From the NCBI GenBank assembly GCA_047967505.1, contig CM106541.1: a stretch of 64,000 bases of DNA, one strand, 5' to 3'. Below the pieces are notes generated by a model that saw nothing but the letters and a program-made list of their open reading frames with translations, had not been told where the DNA came from and ran no database searches. Both the position numbers and the translations under genes were made by a program. This document shows positions 34,501-44,953 of the stretch, piece by piece (the stretch's first letter is position 1; every line of letters begins with the position of its first letter). Origin of the DNA: Dipteris shenzhenensis (Eukaryota > Polypodiophyta > Polypodiopsida > Gleicheniales).

Positions 34501-34956
34501 TTCGAAAGGGTAATTTTGTAACAAAAAATGTTGTATATCTTTGACATGTATATGCTTCTGTCGCTCAGCTCATTTGAGCGATTTTGTATCACCCTTTTCA
34601 CAAAGAAAATTTTGTAACAAACAACATTCTTTTGAATTACTTTAAAAAAAACATTAGTGGGGCAAAATAGGGCTTGCTATGGCCGTGTTTAGCCCCACTA
34701 ATGTTTTTTTTTAGCTTCTATCAATCGTCGCTATATAGCAACGTTTACCAGTGTTGCTACATAGTGACGCTTACCAGTGTCGCCATATAGCAATGTTTAT
34801 TAGTGTCGCTATATAGTGACGCTTATGTAGCGATGCTTATATAGGGATGCTTCTTTTTCGACGCTAATAGCGACATTTTTGCGCCCATCAAAAAAAAAAA
34901 ATTTAGTGTGAAAAACGTCGATATTTTTGTCGAAAAAGAGCCTATGCCTTGTAGTG
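34500..34956. repeat. tnpA 3' UTR remnant, hairpin, subterminal repeats and right end of element A
   Basis: 34502-34615 matches the tnpA 3' UTR of E and B (CGAAAGGGTAATTTTGTAAC). The long hairpin is at 34643-34712, degenerate TCGCTATATAGC palindromes at 34728-34870, and the terminus GCCTATGCCTTGTAGTG at 34940-34956. Confidence 0.75.
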
Positions 34957-35210
34957 CAGCGTCGTGCAGGGTTTCGGGTTTAAGCCCCCAACATCATTCT
35001 ATAGTGACGTTGGTCAGTCATCACTATATAGTGATGTTTATATCCAAACAGCGTCACTATATAGCGATGAAATAGGGCAAATTGTCGCTATATAGCGATG
35101 GTTCAGGGCAATTTTTATTAAAAGAGAGAAAAGGAGCTCATGGGTGGCCCTTTTTTGGATCTTAATAGATTTCCTTGTAGCTCATGTTGTGATTTTGGAA
35201 GTGTGCAGAT
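34957..35210. promoter_or_regulatory. Central promoter zone of Z, right part
   Basis: Resumes Z after element A. Family-1 palindromes with TAGTGA variants (34999-35100) lie directly upstream of the tnp2 start codon at 35211, as in B and E. Confidence 0.55.
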
Positions 35211-38200
35211 GGAAGGAAGGAGTGGAAGCTCGTCAGATGATGTGCCAATGCCCGAGAGCATAAACTGGCTTATGGAGAGGTTCTATTGTTGTTGCTATGA
35301 GCTTGAGAAAGTTCTCTCAAAGAAAAAACTTTATCTTGTACTTGATTTAGACCATACATTGCTTAATTCTACTAGGCTTGTTGAAGTGCCATTAGATGAG
35401 GAGGCATACCTCTCCTCTGTTTACCATTCAAATAGTCATCTTTCATCTACTGGATGCGCTGAAACAGGTAATAGCCAAATTCTGTGTCATGTTGTATTTA
35501 TGCGAGGACTTAGTGGGGACCAAAGTAGGATTGGGGTAAGCACTAGCTGCTATCTGGTGGGATAGGCAGTAGCAGGACACCTAGGTAAACTTAATGGTGT
35601 AATGGTTCACCATCTCAATGTCCCCCCGGCACATCTCGAAGAGCTGACTCTACAATCTGTCTAGTATCAAGGTAGATGCTATAACTCATGAAGTTGATGG
35701 AATAATAGAACAAGTGTAGCCCTTGAGTATACTTGAAGTTGAGGCAATAGAAGAAGAAGTAGGGCGATCTAAAACACCTCTTCTCCCTCTTCTTATCACC
35801 TTCTTCTTTCACTCTTTTCTATTCTCCCTCTTCTCATCATCCTCTTCTTTCCCTCTTATCATGTATTAACCTTCATAAACCACTTTCCTTAGATTTTTGG
35901 AGTGTCATGCATCCAAATAGTCACTGCAAATAACACAAGAAGGCCTGCTACTTGAGAGGAAGCTTGCTATTTCTAAATGCAACAAAGACAAATCCATACG
36001 ACATTATCCTAGCAGAGTTTGCAGCCAGTTCTCTCCACACAAATGCTTCATGTGGATCATTACCTATCTTGGATGAATCAAACATTTAGTTGGATAGATG
36101 CAGGTCATTGGAGACTACCGTCGATGGCCCTATGATCATCTATTATGCTTCAGCTAAGGGAGAGGGGCACTCATTGCAAGCGAGAAGTACGACATCAATG
36201 TCAAATTGTCATGCGCCACTTGTGGATGTATGGGGAGGAGCCCGAACCACTACTCATCGTTGGTGTTGCACATGGTGATGGATCATCCGTAAGTCAATGC
36301 TCTTTGAGTTCGTGATTAATATTGGATACCATTATGACACGAAACCTTGAGACAAGATCTTATATTTACACAAAATCTTAGGACAGGATGAGGGTGGTGG
36401 CAAGGGTGCACATATACCTTCACACTTTGAGCAAGACTATAGTCTCTGGGATGTGCCAGTTGATGAGGAGGGTATGGTGGACATGATGGATTCTATTTTT
36501 AGGGGCACTACATCACATGTACACGTGATGTCAGAGTCTAAGGTCAATATGTGATAGTTGCAATCAACACAGTTGTACGAGGGTGCTAGGATGTCTAAAC
36601 TATGGGCTTGTCTCTTAATCTTGAATTTGCAAGAAAAGTATGGGTGGTCGGATACAAGTGTCTTGGCCTTAATGAGGTTAGCTCCCACATTAATTTGACT
36701 CAATATTTGGATATTGTTTGTTTTGAGAATCATCATGAATGTTTGAGAATCATCATTATTCGAAGCCTATGTATGTTTGAATTGTGATAGGTTGCTCCAG
36801 AAGATGTTGCCTGCACCAAATACCATGCCCGCTTCAAGTGATGAAGTGAAGAAGATGCTAACAACAGTGGATATGGATTATGATACCATCCATGCATGCC
36901 TTAATGGCTAGTTGTCCAATGTGTGGGGAACAACAATATAGAGATGACCTGTAGGGTGAGCACATACCAGTAAAGGTCTTGAGACACTTTTTCATCATTG
37001 CAAGCATACAGCACATATTGTGATGCAAATCCATAGCGGAGTTGATGAGTTGGGATGCGTCTCATTGGTCCACTAATGACACATTGAGGATTCCCATAGA
37101 TTGTGCAGCTTGGAAGCACATAGACAATCACCGGTCGGACTTTGCGAGGGAGCCACGTAACTTACATCTTTGTCTCGCCATGGATGGCGTGAATCCTTTC
37201 GGGTTACGCTCAACATCTTGGTCGACATGACCCATAGTCTTGGTGAATTACAATATCCCACCATGGCTAACAATAAAGAAGGGACACCTCATGCTTGCAC
37301 TACTTGTGCCAAGGAAGTACACGGCCAAAAATATTGGCATGTACATGGCACCTTTGATAGAGGAGTTACAGATCTTATGGAGAGGAGTGCAAGTCTTTGA
37401 TATTTCCAGATCTCCTAGACACACCAATGATATTTTGGTCAGGGGTATCTTGATGTGGACCATGCATGACTACCCAAGATATGGAGAGTGCGTACGTCGT
37501 TGTGTCTTTACATGTATAATATAGGATTATGCTTTTATGACTCTCTTTCGCATGCATGTCTTATACTAACACATTCATGCACGCATGCAGGACTTGTTAC
37601 AAGTGGGTACCATGCTTGTCCTGTTTGTGGACCGGGTTTGAAATCGCTTGCACGATACTCTAAAATATCAGGAAAAATGTTTATGAAGTCATGCTTGATA
37701 CCTTCCGCTAGACCATCTTGCACGTGGAGGTCAGCTTAATCCACCATCACCGTATTTGAAGGCAAGTGACGGATTCAGGCTTGGAGGGTGAATGGAGAGG
37801 AACCTCCTCGTGGTATGAAGAGGCTATCGATCATTCACGAGCTTCCTTATTGGGGTCAGTTACAAATCAATCATCTCTTGGATCCCATGCATATCTTCAA
37901 GAATGTGGGGGCTACTATTTGGGCACACTTGGTTGGTTCCAAAGACTCGACAGGAGTGTGAAAAGATTTGCATGCTATGAATAAGATGTCTCATTTGTGT
38001 CCCCAAGTGCATGCTTCGGGAAAAGTTGTCCTCCCGAAAGCAACATGGATCCTCTCCACGAGAGAGGAGGCAGCAGCGGTCAAGGCAGACATTGCCTCTT
38101 TTCAAACACCCATAGGGTACATGCATTGCTTGAAAGGAGAATTTTTAAATGACAATAAGCTTAGTGGGCTCAAGTCCCATGATTGGCACAAGGTCTTACA

Positions 38201-39375
38201 AGTATTCTAAGCTATAGGATTAGTGTATCAATAATCATGAAGCATTAGTGTAATTATGATTATGTTATATTATTGACATGACTTCTTTGTTGCTTTGATA
38301 GTTCATCCTCCCAATTACAATAAAAGGGTGCTTAAAAGAAGATATTAGAAATGCTATATTCAAGATCAGTGGTATTGTGAGGTATGCTTACTATCAAATT
38401 GCATTGATTGCATTTTCTTCAATTTAAGCTGAAAATATCTTACATGGGCATGTGAAACAGGTGGATATCTTAAAAAGAGATCTCCATATCGAGCATTGAG
38501 AATGCTAGGGTGGAATCCATCAAATCCGTATGCTTGCTTGAGAAGCACTTTCCCTCGAGCATTATGACAACTCAAGTCCACTTGCTTGTGCACATAGTTG
38601 ATGAGGTGGCCATTGCAGGTACCGTTCATAGTCGGTGGATGTTTTTTCTCGAGCGGTTTATGAAAACTTTGAAGGGATTTGTAAGACAAGAAGCAAGCAT
38701 GGTAGAGGGATGGCTTGTGCGAGAGTCATTAGTATATATCACGGAGTTTCTTGCATCCACGGATCTCGATATGCCACAAGCTTGGCATAACAAGGATAAT
38801 GATCGCATTAATTAGTATTTTCATTCTTGATGTAAAATTGTTTAGAACTATTTATAATGGTCCCCATGCAACAATGAGAAAAGACAATACCAGTTTCTTT
38901 GCAATAGACTCCACCAAACTTTGGACTGATAAAATTTATACTTTTGTTCTTCTCGAGCATTATGAGCAGGTGCATACTAATGATTTAATTAATTAAAGCT
39001 TTCGTTTTTAAAGATCCATTGATACATGTACTTAAGCATAATTTCATATATGTAATTGATGGCATTTGGCACCCATCTTCAATATAGGTGGTTTTTCATG
39101 TGGATCATTCTGATCCAAGATGGTGGTATGTGATCCAAGTTGTACCACAAAGTAAACAAATTTTTGAAGATAGAGATGTGGATATGGAGATGCCACTACC
39201 AATTCTAGATCCAATTGATCCAGATGGATCTAGCGAAGAAGATGAAGATCACAATATGAGCCAAGAGGAAGATGCACATAATGACATTGTACAGGAGGAA
39301 GATGGAGATCACGATATTGAGGAAGAAGATGACGATCATCAAGAATCACCACACTTTATTGAAGAAGATGATTAA
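35211..39375 (+). pseudogene. tnp2 transposase gene of element Z, broken and chimeric
   Basis: Starts MEGRSGSSSDDVP at 35211. The cysteine motif exon is interrupted at about 35295 by 0.87 kb of foreign DNA and resumes at about 36164 (CACTCATTGCAAGCG). Later exons keep GMVDMMDSIFRGTTSH, the Transposase_21 core in several frames (AMDGVNPFGLRSTSWST, PRHTNDILVRGILMWTMHDY, SGYHACPVCGP, TWILSTREEAAAVKAD) and DUF4218 with RWMFFLERFMKTLKGFVRQ. At about 38808 a deletion joins the middle of DUF4218 to the middle of DUF4216 (SIFILDVKLFRTIYN). The acidic tail follows at 39088, closing with a TAA near 39373, short of E's end. Many stops and frame changes. Confidence 0.8.
35295..36163 (+). other. Foreign insert with a CTD-phosphatase-like host exon
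   Basis: This 0.87-kb block breaks the tnp2 first exon of Z. Its first 170 bp read in the same frame as tnp2 and encode KKKLYLVLDLDHTLLNSTRL, the DLDHTL motif of FCP1/CPL-type RNA polymerase II CTD phosphatases (HAD family DxDx(T/V) catalytic loop), with a further exon-like stretch to the donor-like ACAG-GTAATAG at 35468-35476. The rest (35477-36163) shows no protein I recognise. Acquisition of host gene pieces by CACTA elements is known. The fragment keeps the two aspartates of the motif but only a small part of the catalytic domain. Confidence 0.7.
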
Positions 39376-39654
39376 GTCTTAAGGGAACATACGATGTTAG
39401 AGTACGATGATGATATAGGAGATCAACTCAGCATAGAGTTAGAGATAGACTTGTTTGGCACGTTAGACTTGGCTCCCGTTGATGTAAATGCTCTTCATTC
39501 ATCTCAAACTTGGACATGAATATATGAGCTTCAAAGCCTTGATGTACATGCTCTTGTACTTTTATTCTCTCAAAGGATCAAACATGTATGAAAAGGAAAA
39601 AAAAATTATCATTGGGAAAAACTATCTTTTAAGGTCGGTATGGGAAAAAACACT

Positions 39655-39891
39655 CTCTATAAAATATCGCTATAGGAAACTATCTCACTCTCACTATATA
39701 TCGACCATTCAAAAGTCTAATAAGTGTCGCTATATAGTGATGTTCTTTAAACATTGCTATATAGCGACACTTGTCTAAAATTGCTATATAGTGACACTTA
39801 ACAAATCCTGCTTTGGTTACCGACGATTAGCACCCGGCGCACACTAAATGCCGGTGCTTAAGCATCGAAATAGGGCCCATGTGTAGTAGTG
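39655..39891. repeat. Right subterminal palindromes and terminus of element Z
   Basis: Degenerate TCGCTATATAGTGA-type repeats (39665-39800), the shared tnp2-side spacer and the end CATGTGTAGTAGTG. The repeats are more decayed than in E, which fits Z being oldest. Confidence 0.7.
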
Positions 39892-39894
39892 TGT

Positions 39895-40415
39895 ATGGTC
39901 CCACATTGTGGCCCCACATTACTTTATAGCCATCAAAGAATAGCCGTCCTTTGTTGCAATTGAAATGTAGATGGGCACATTCTTTTACTAAGGACTTTGC
40001 TTGGGTAATAGATAAACAATGAGAATGATCATTGATTATATGGATAATATGAGGTGTTGTTGGTGAAAGCTCAAAGACTTTTTTATTTGTAGAAAGGGTG
40101 TTCTCATGGGGAATATGTTGAGCCTTTTTTTGTTGTGACCAAGAGATCTTATTCCACGTCATCATCATGAACTAATTTCTAGTTGTAACAACTAAACTTT
40201 TGAATAAATATTTTATCCTCTAAAAAATAAGTGTTGGATTGGCGAGAAAGGTTATATTTGGTTTTGATTGTAGAATTTTTGTCTCCAAAGGCTTCAATAG
40301 TCTTTAACATTCCGACCCAAGAGGGCTTCTTCCACTTCATCCTTCTTGCTAAAGGATTCCAATGTTTCTTAAACACATACCTCCTTCTTTGATAAAGTAC
40401 CATCTTCATCTGCAT
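39895..40415 (-). pseudogene. Two adjoining ORF remnants, unknown protein
   Basis: On the minus strand 40415-40179 (78 codons, basic, with RRMKWKKPSWVGMLKTIEAFG) is followed by 40168-39895 (HENTLSTNKKVFELSPTTP, LVKECAHLHFNCNKGRLFFDG). The second runs up to the border of element Z and its last residues are encoded by the Z terminus, so Z may have inserted into this sequence. I do not recognise the family. Composition and length suggest part of an old gene or mobile element rather than chance, but the evidence is weak. Confidence 0.35.
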
Positions 40416-41730
40416 TAGGATAAGATTTTCCCACCCATAAATGAATGAAGTAAGATTTAAATTCCATGTTGGAATAAATTAAATCATTTGCATATAATCA
40501 TGATTACATTAGTATATATGCTTGAGAATATAAACATATACACATAAGCATAGGTTGTGGGATGACCCTTGAGTATAAGAATGCCATGATGTTTGTATGC
40601 TTGCCATACAAGCATAGCTACCATGTTATGTGCTTTGCCACAACTTGAACCATAGGATCAGCATGCAAGGATTCTTATTGCAACTATGTAATTGATGATG
40701 TTATGAAGACGATGAATGGGATGTTTAGGGACAATGATACCAGAAAGGCTCCTATTGGACTACAATCTTTAGCAACAACTATTAGCAAGAGCTATCTAGT
40801 AACAAGCATGCTGTAAGGTTGAATGTCTCAAGGTTGCTAATAGACCTCAAATTCAACATAGCTGTGTTTTGAGCACATCTATGATTTTACCCCAATTGTG
40901 TCAACATATTGTTAGCATGTTAGTTAGTGAATGTGTGTTGTTAGCAAGTGTGCTATTAACACACCTTCCATTAGCGAATTTGGTCTTATATGCATATTTT
41001 TATTAGCACAACATATGTTAGCATACGTGGTACCATATCCATTAAGACACCATCTGTTAGCACATATGTTAACACATCTATTAGCACATCTATTAATAGC
41101 AAGTATTTTATTTGCACTTACAACATATCTATTATTGGAATATATGTTAATTAGCATGTCTATTATGAGCATATGTGCCAATTATCATATATTATTAGCA
41201 TATGTACTAGTATCACGTATGTTAATAGCACAAATATGTAAAGAAGAACAAATGATATATTTCTGCCCTCGTTTACATTTTAGTGCAACCATAGGGATCG
41301 TTGCACAAGAAATTGTTGAAAAAACTATTATTACTATAGGGAAAATGGTTCCAATAACCAGCACGGTGGTTGTAAGGAAACTATACTAAATTACAAATGT
41401 CTACATTTTCCTTAGCTTGGAACTAAAATAGCTCCAAGAACATGTGTAGTGGTTGAGAAATTGTTGCACAAGGAGTAATACAATTATAATATCTCCAAAA
41501 TCATACTATTTTCCTTGGTTTAGAACTAAAATAACTCCATTAACATCCAATGGGGTAGTTGTGAATATGGACCTTGAGGGGTCCCTTTAGATATTGACAT
41601 GCCATGGTGGTCTTCATGCCAACGTGGTGGTCTCTCCATGCCAATATCATTACTTGAATCACCACGGTGGTCAACACATCAAAAGATTATGCTTCACAGC
41701 GATAGATGGTGAAGTTGTGCAATGACACGA
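40416..41730. other. AT-rich region without genes, TTAGCACA-rich
   Basis: No convincing coding sequence. Between 40900 and 41230 the motif TTAGCA(C/A)AT with CTATTA recurs many times at irregular spacing (a decayed minisatellite). From 41580 the words CACGGTGGT and GCCAACGTGGT recur and lead into the duplication at 41731. Confidence 0.5.
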
Positions 41731-42282
41731 GGCAAGGCAAAAGTTTTGTGCTGTAGTCAAGCCAACGTGGTTGTGCTCGAACTAGCACGGTGGTCAGTGC
41801 AACAAAAGATTGTGTTGCACAATGATATATGGTGAAGCTATGCAAGCAAACATGGCAAGGCAAAGGCTGTGTGATGTAGTGAGGCCAGAGGCAAAGCAAC
41901 AATCTATGTGCTCATGAGTAAATGCATATATTGCCATGTTTTGAGCTCTGTGCTATTGACCATGATAAGATTGTGTCTCATTATTGCACTAACGTGCCTT
42001 CATGATGTGGCAAGGCAAAAGTTTTGTGCTATAGTCAGGCTAACGTGGTTGTGCTCGAACTAGCACAGTGGTTAGCGCAACAAAAGATTGTGTTGCACAA
42101 TGACAAATGGCAAAGCTGCGCAAGCAAACATGGCAAGGCAAAGGCTGTGTGATGTAGTTAGGCAAAGCAATAGTCTATGTGCTCATGAGTAAATGCATAT
42201 ATTGTCATGTGTTGAGTGCTATGCTATTGACCATGATAAGATTGCATCTCATTTTTACGCCAATGCACCTTCATGACGTCGG
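41731..42282. repeat. Tandem duplication, two copies of about 278 bp
   Basis: Copy 1 begins GGCAAGGCAAAAGTTTTGTG at 41731 and copy 2 at 42009 with the same 20 bases. Both run through CATGGCAAGGCAAAGGCTGT and ATGACCATGATAAGATTG to CCTTCATGA. Copies differ by scattered substitutions and a short deletion. No gene is seen. Confidence 0.75.
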
Positions 42283-43782
42283 GAAAATTTTTGGCGAGAG
42301 CGCGGATCCGTGCAAAATTCAAATATCCACCAAGAAGCGCATCGCGTCACAGCCCCAAAATGGCCGTGAAAATAGTTTCTCAATTGACTACACCCCAGCA
42401 AATGTTGACCTGCATGACTTACAACTATTCTTGAGGAATATATTACTTTAAATTTACCTTTACAATTCATCACACTCTAAGCATACTTATCATGGTTCAC
42501 CAATTGGATAGAACCAAAAAAGGATAATAAAACCCTCACATTCGACCAATTCAAGGACTTCAAAAAGTAACATTTTCTTTGCTATACAAAGAAGTTTCCA
42601 CCCATGTAGAAACCTCAAAATGAGAATACCTATCTTGAGAAAAACGTCATTGATTACAAGTCTTTTTTAGCCTATTTCACAAGAAAAGTAAGGAAAAATA
42701 GGAGTCAAAGCCTAAATACTAATCCCTAAATCATATACTGTGTCATTCAAATAAGTTTGTTTTGACAATATATGATCAATGATTATGGTTTATGGATCCC
42801 AAAAATCTTTGCATTATGATCTTGTAAGTTGTAAGACCCAAAAGAAGTCCCTTTCTATAGAAATAAAGATGGTGATGATGCACATCATAGATAATATAAG
42901 GACTAGAGAGGCTACAAGAAAATGAGTGCTTGAAAGGCTATAATTCTAACTCTAAAGATAGCTCATTTACTATCCTTAGAAAAGGGTGATTATTATAACT
43001 AAAAATTGTTGAATTAAAGAATGAAAAAATAAAGAATATTGGGGGTATTATTTATCAAGGTCATCTAAGTTTAGCTTGTTATATACAAGGTGGATGAGGT
43101 CAATTAAATTTAATCCTTGACTTTTGGTCAAAAAGTAAATGCATGCATTTTTTATAATAGGAATAACTTTTCATACTTTTAGGCGCTAACATTTTTCTAT
43201 CAATATATCCTAGTTTGGAGGTCTAAAGAGAACATGCTTATAAGGACCCTAAGACAACACACAGGATTCAATTTAGTCAGTAATTGGCATCCTTTTGGCA
43301 CTATGAGTGGAAGATTAGAAACATTTAATGAGATAAGCACAGGGATTAGTAAGAAATGGGGATTTAAAAGTTGAAGAAATTGATTAACACCTATTTCCAA
43401 CATACCATTTTCTCAATAAATTGGGGTTTCAAAATTTTGAAGGTTTTTGTTGAGAATTTGCAGGTTTTTAAGCTAAAATATAACTAAACTGCCTGAGCAA
43501 ATATTTTTTACAAGTGAAAACAAGAGTGCACAAGTGCGCGTAGGCACTGCCTCCTAATATAGTGTTTAATCAAGTGTTGTTGGATGTAAAATGAGAAAGC
43601 AATGAATTTTTTAAGGATTAAAAGCAATGTTTGTAGGATGATCTCTATAAATGAACACCTATTTCATTAATTTTGGACTTTTTGTGTTGTTTTTGGACGA
43701 AGCCCAAAAATCCTTCCCAAATGAAAACTTTACTTTGTGAAAATATCCTTCCCAAATCAAAATTTTACTTCCTGAAAATATT
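42283..43782. other. AT-rich region, nothing recognised
   Basis: No coding, RNA or mobile-element signature found. It begins with a short GC-richer piece (42283-42420) and then is strongly AT-rich; the short ORFs here lack recognisable motifs. Confidence 0.4.
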
Positions 43783-44142
43783 CTTCCCAAATCAAAAGTT
43801 CACTTTGTGGCACTATCATATTCACATAAAAATATTGTTTTTTCAATCTATACTTTTGCACCAACATGCAAGAATTTGAAATAATCCTATATTAGAAATT
43901 CTAGCTATATCTAAGTTATTTGTTAATTTAATTATTTTTAATATTTTTCCTTGACGTTTTTCCTTCCCAAATCAAAAGTTCACTTTGTGGCACTATCATA
44001 TTCACATAAAAATATTATTTTTTCAATCTATACTTTTGCACCAACATGTAAGAATTTGAAATAATCCTATATTAGAAATTCTAGCTATATCTAAGTTATT
44101 TGTTAATTTAATTATTTTTAATATTTTTCCTTGACATTTTTC
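43783..44142. repeat. Tandem duplication, two copies of 180 bp
   Basis: Copy 1 (43783-43962) and copy 2 (43963-44142) both begin CTTCCCAAATCAAAAGTTCA and end in TTCCTTGACNTTTTT. I see only about two differences between copies, so this is recent. Shorter CTTCCCAAAT(C/G) units upstream (43710-43760) may have seeded it. Confidence 0.85.
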
Positions 44143-44430
44143 GTTGACGTGATAAATTTATAAATCCATGAAAGGAGACTTAAATATTTCATGAAAATAA
44201 CATTGTCACTCGGCAATATGCACAAAATTTAGCAAAACTTTTAATAAATAGAAAGAAGACATGATGCCATAAGACCCAAGTTTTGTATTGAACCAAAGAG
44301 GTATAATAGCAATTATAGCTTTCTTTATATGATTACATTGAGAGACGTTGCTCTTAGCTAGAGTCTTTATATCCAAAATGATATAGATTGAACATATGTT
44401 TACAATTTAAATTGTTGCTCTTAAAGAGCC
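44143..44430. other. Short non-coding stretch
   Basis: AT-rich sequence between the 180-bp duplication and the minisatellite; no gene signal. Confidence 0.35.
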
Positions 44431-44860
44431 TCAATTTGTGCCATCTGCATAATTTGACTCCCCATTGTCTTATTGCTCAATGTCACGACAGCAGGTGCCA
44501 TCTGCATAATTTGACTCCCACTTGTCTTGCCAAGCCTTGCCCCTTGGGTGCATTGACTCCCCATTGTCTTATTGCTCAATGCGATAGTCCCTTGCCAGGT
44601 GCCATCTGCATTAACTCCCTATTGTCTTGCCAAGCCTTGACCCTTGGGTGACATCCAGTGCAAAATACAGGTGCCATCTGCATTAACTCCCACAAGTTAT
44701 CTTGCCAACCCTTGCCCCTTGGGTGCATTGACTCCCAATTGTCTTATTGCTCAATGTGATAGTCCCTTGCCAGGTGCCATCTGCATTAACTCCCTATTGT
44801 CTTGGCAAGCCTTGACCCTTGGGTGACATCCAGTGCATATTTTGACTCTCATTTGACATA
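44431..44860. repeat. Minisatellite with GTGCCATCTGCAT units
   Basis: Degenerate units assembled from GTGCCATCTGCATNA, TTGACTCCCCATTGTCTTAT, TGCTCAATG, GTCTTGCCAAGCCTTG(C/A)CCC and TTGGGTG recur five or more times. Two longer repeats of about 180 bp (44535-44660 and 44700-44840) show higher-order structure. Confidence 0.7.
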
Positions 44861-44953
44861 GGAGGTGATGACTCTGATTACAATTGTCTTGGATTGGCTC
44901 CTTGCCTAGTACCCAAATAAAATCCTTCAATGGACTTCAATACAAAGCTTTAA

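Larger units (their letters stand above)
7728..34956 (+). mobile_element. CACTA element A, internally deleted, host of element B
   Basis: The ends are CACTACAGGGTATAGGCCC at 7728 and, as reverse complement of 34956, CACTACAAGGCATAGGC; they match over about 28 bp with few mismatches. Flanking triplets are TAG (7725-7727) and CAG (34957-34959), a 3-bp target duplication with one change. Without B, A is only about 3.7 kb. It keeps both subterminal arrays, the central palindromes, the microsatellite, the tnpA 3' hairpin and the two extremities of tnp2, but has lost the transposase core and all of tnpA. It must have depended on proteins made elsewhere. It sits in the promoter zone of Z. Confidence 0.88.
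2336..39891 (+). mobile_element. CACTA element Z, left-truncated outermost host of the nest
   Basis: Without its inserts Z is the segments 2336-7727 and 34957-39891. Its order is tnpA-like gene (minus), microsatellite, palindromic promoter zone, tnp2 gene (plus), subterminal repeats and the terminus GTGTAGTAGTG at 39881-39891, whose reverse complement CACTACTACAC matches elements B and E. The left subterminal repeats and terminus are absent: the Helitron abuts the tnpA 3' region instead, so Z's target duplication cannot be read (the right neighbour is TGT). Both genes are inactivated and one carries a captured host exon. Z is the oldest family-1 member here by nesting. Confidence 0.8.

Noticed and set aside
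36090-36300. A separate small gene starting MDRCRSLETT
   Set aside because: Its second half is the tnp2 cysteine-motif exon of Z in another frame, and the first half is the foreign insert.
40931-41389. 152-codon plus-strand ORF
   Set aside because: Produced by TTAGCACAT-type repeats; overlaps an opposite-strand ORF of the same origin and shows no motif.
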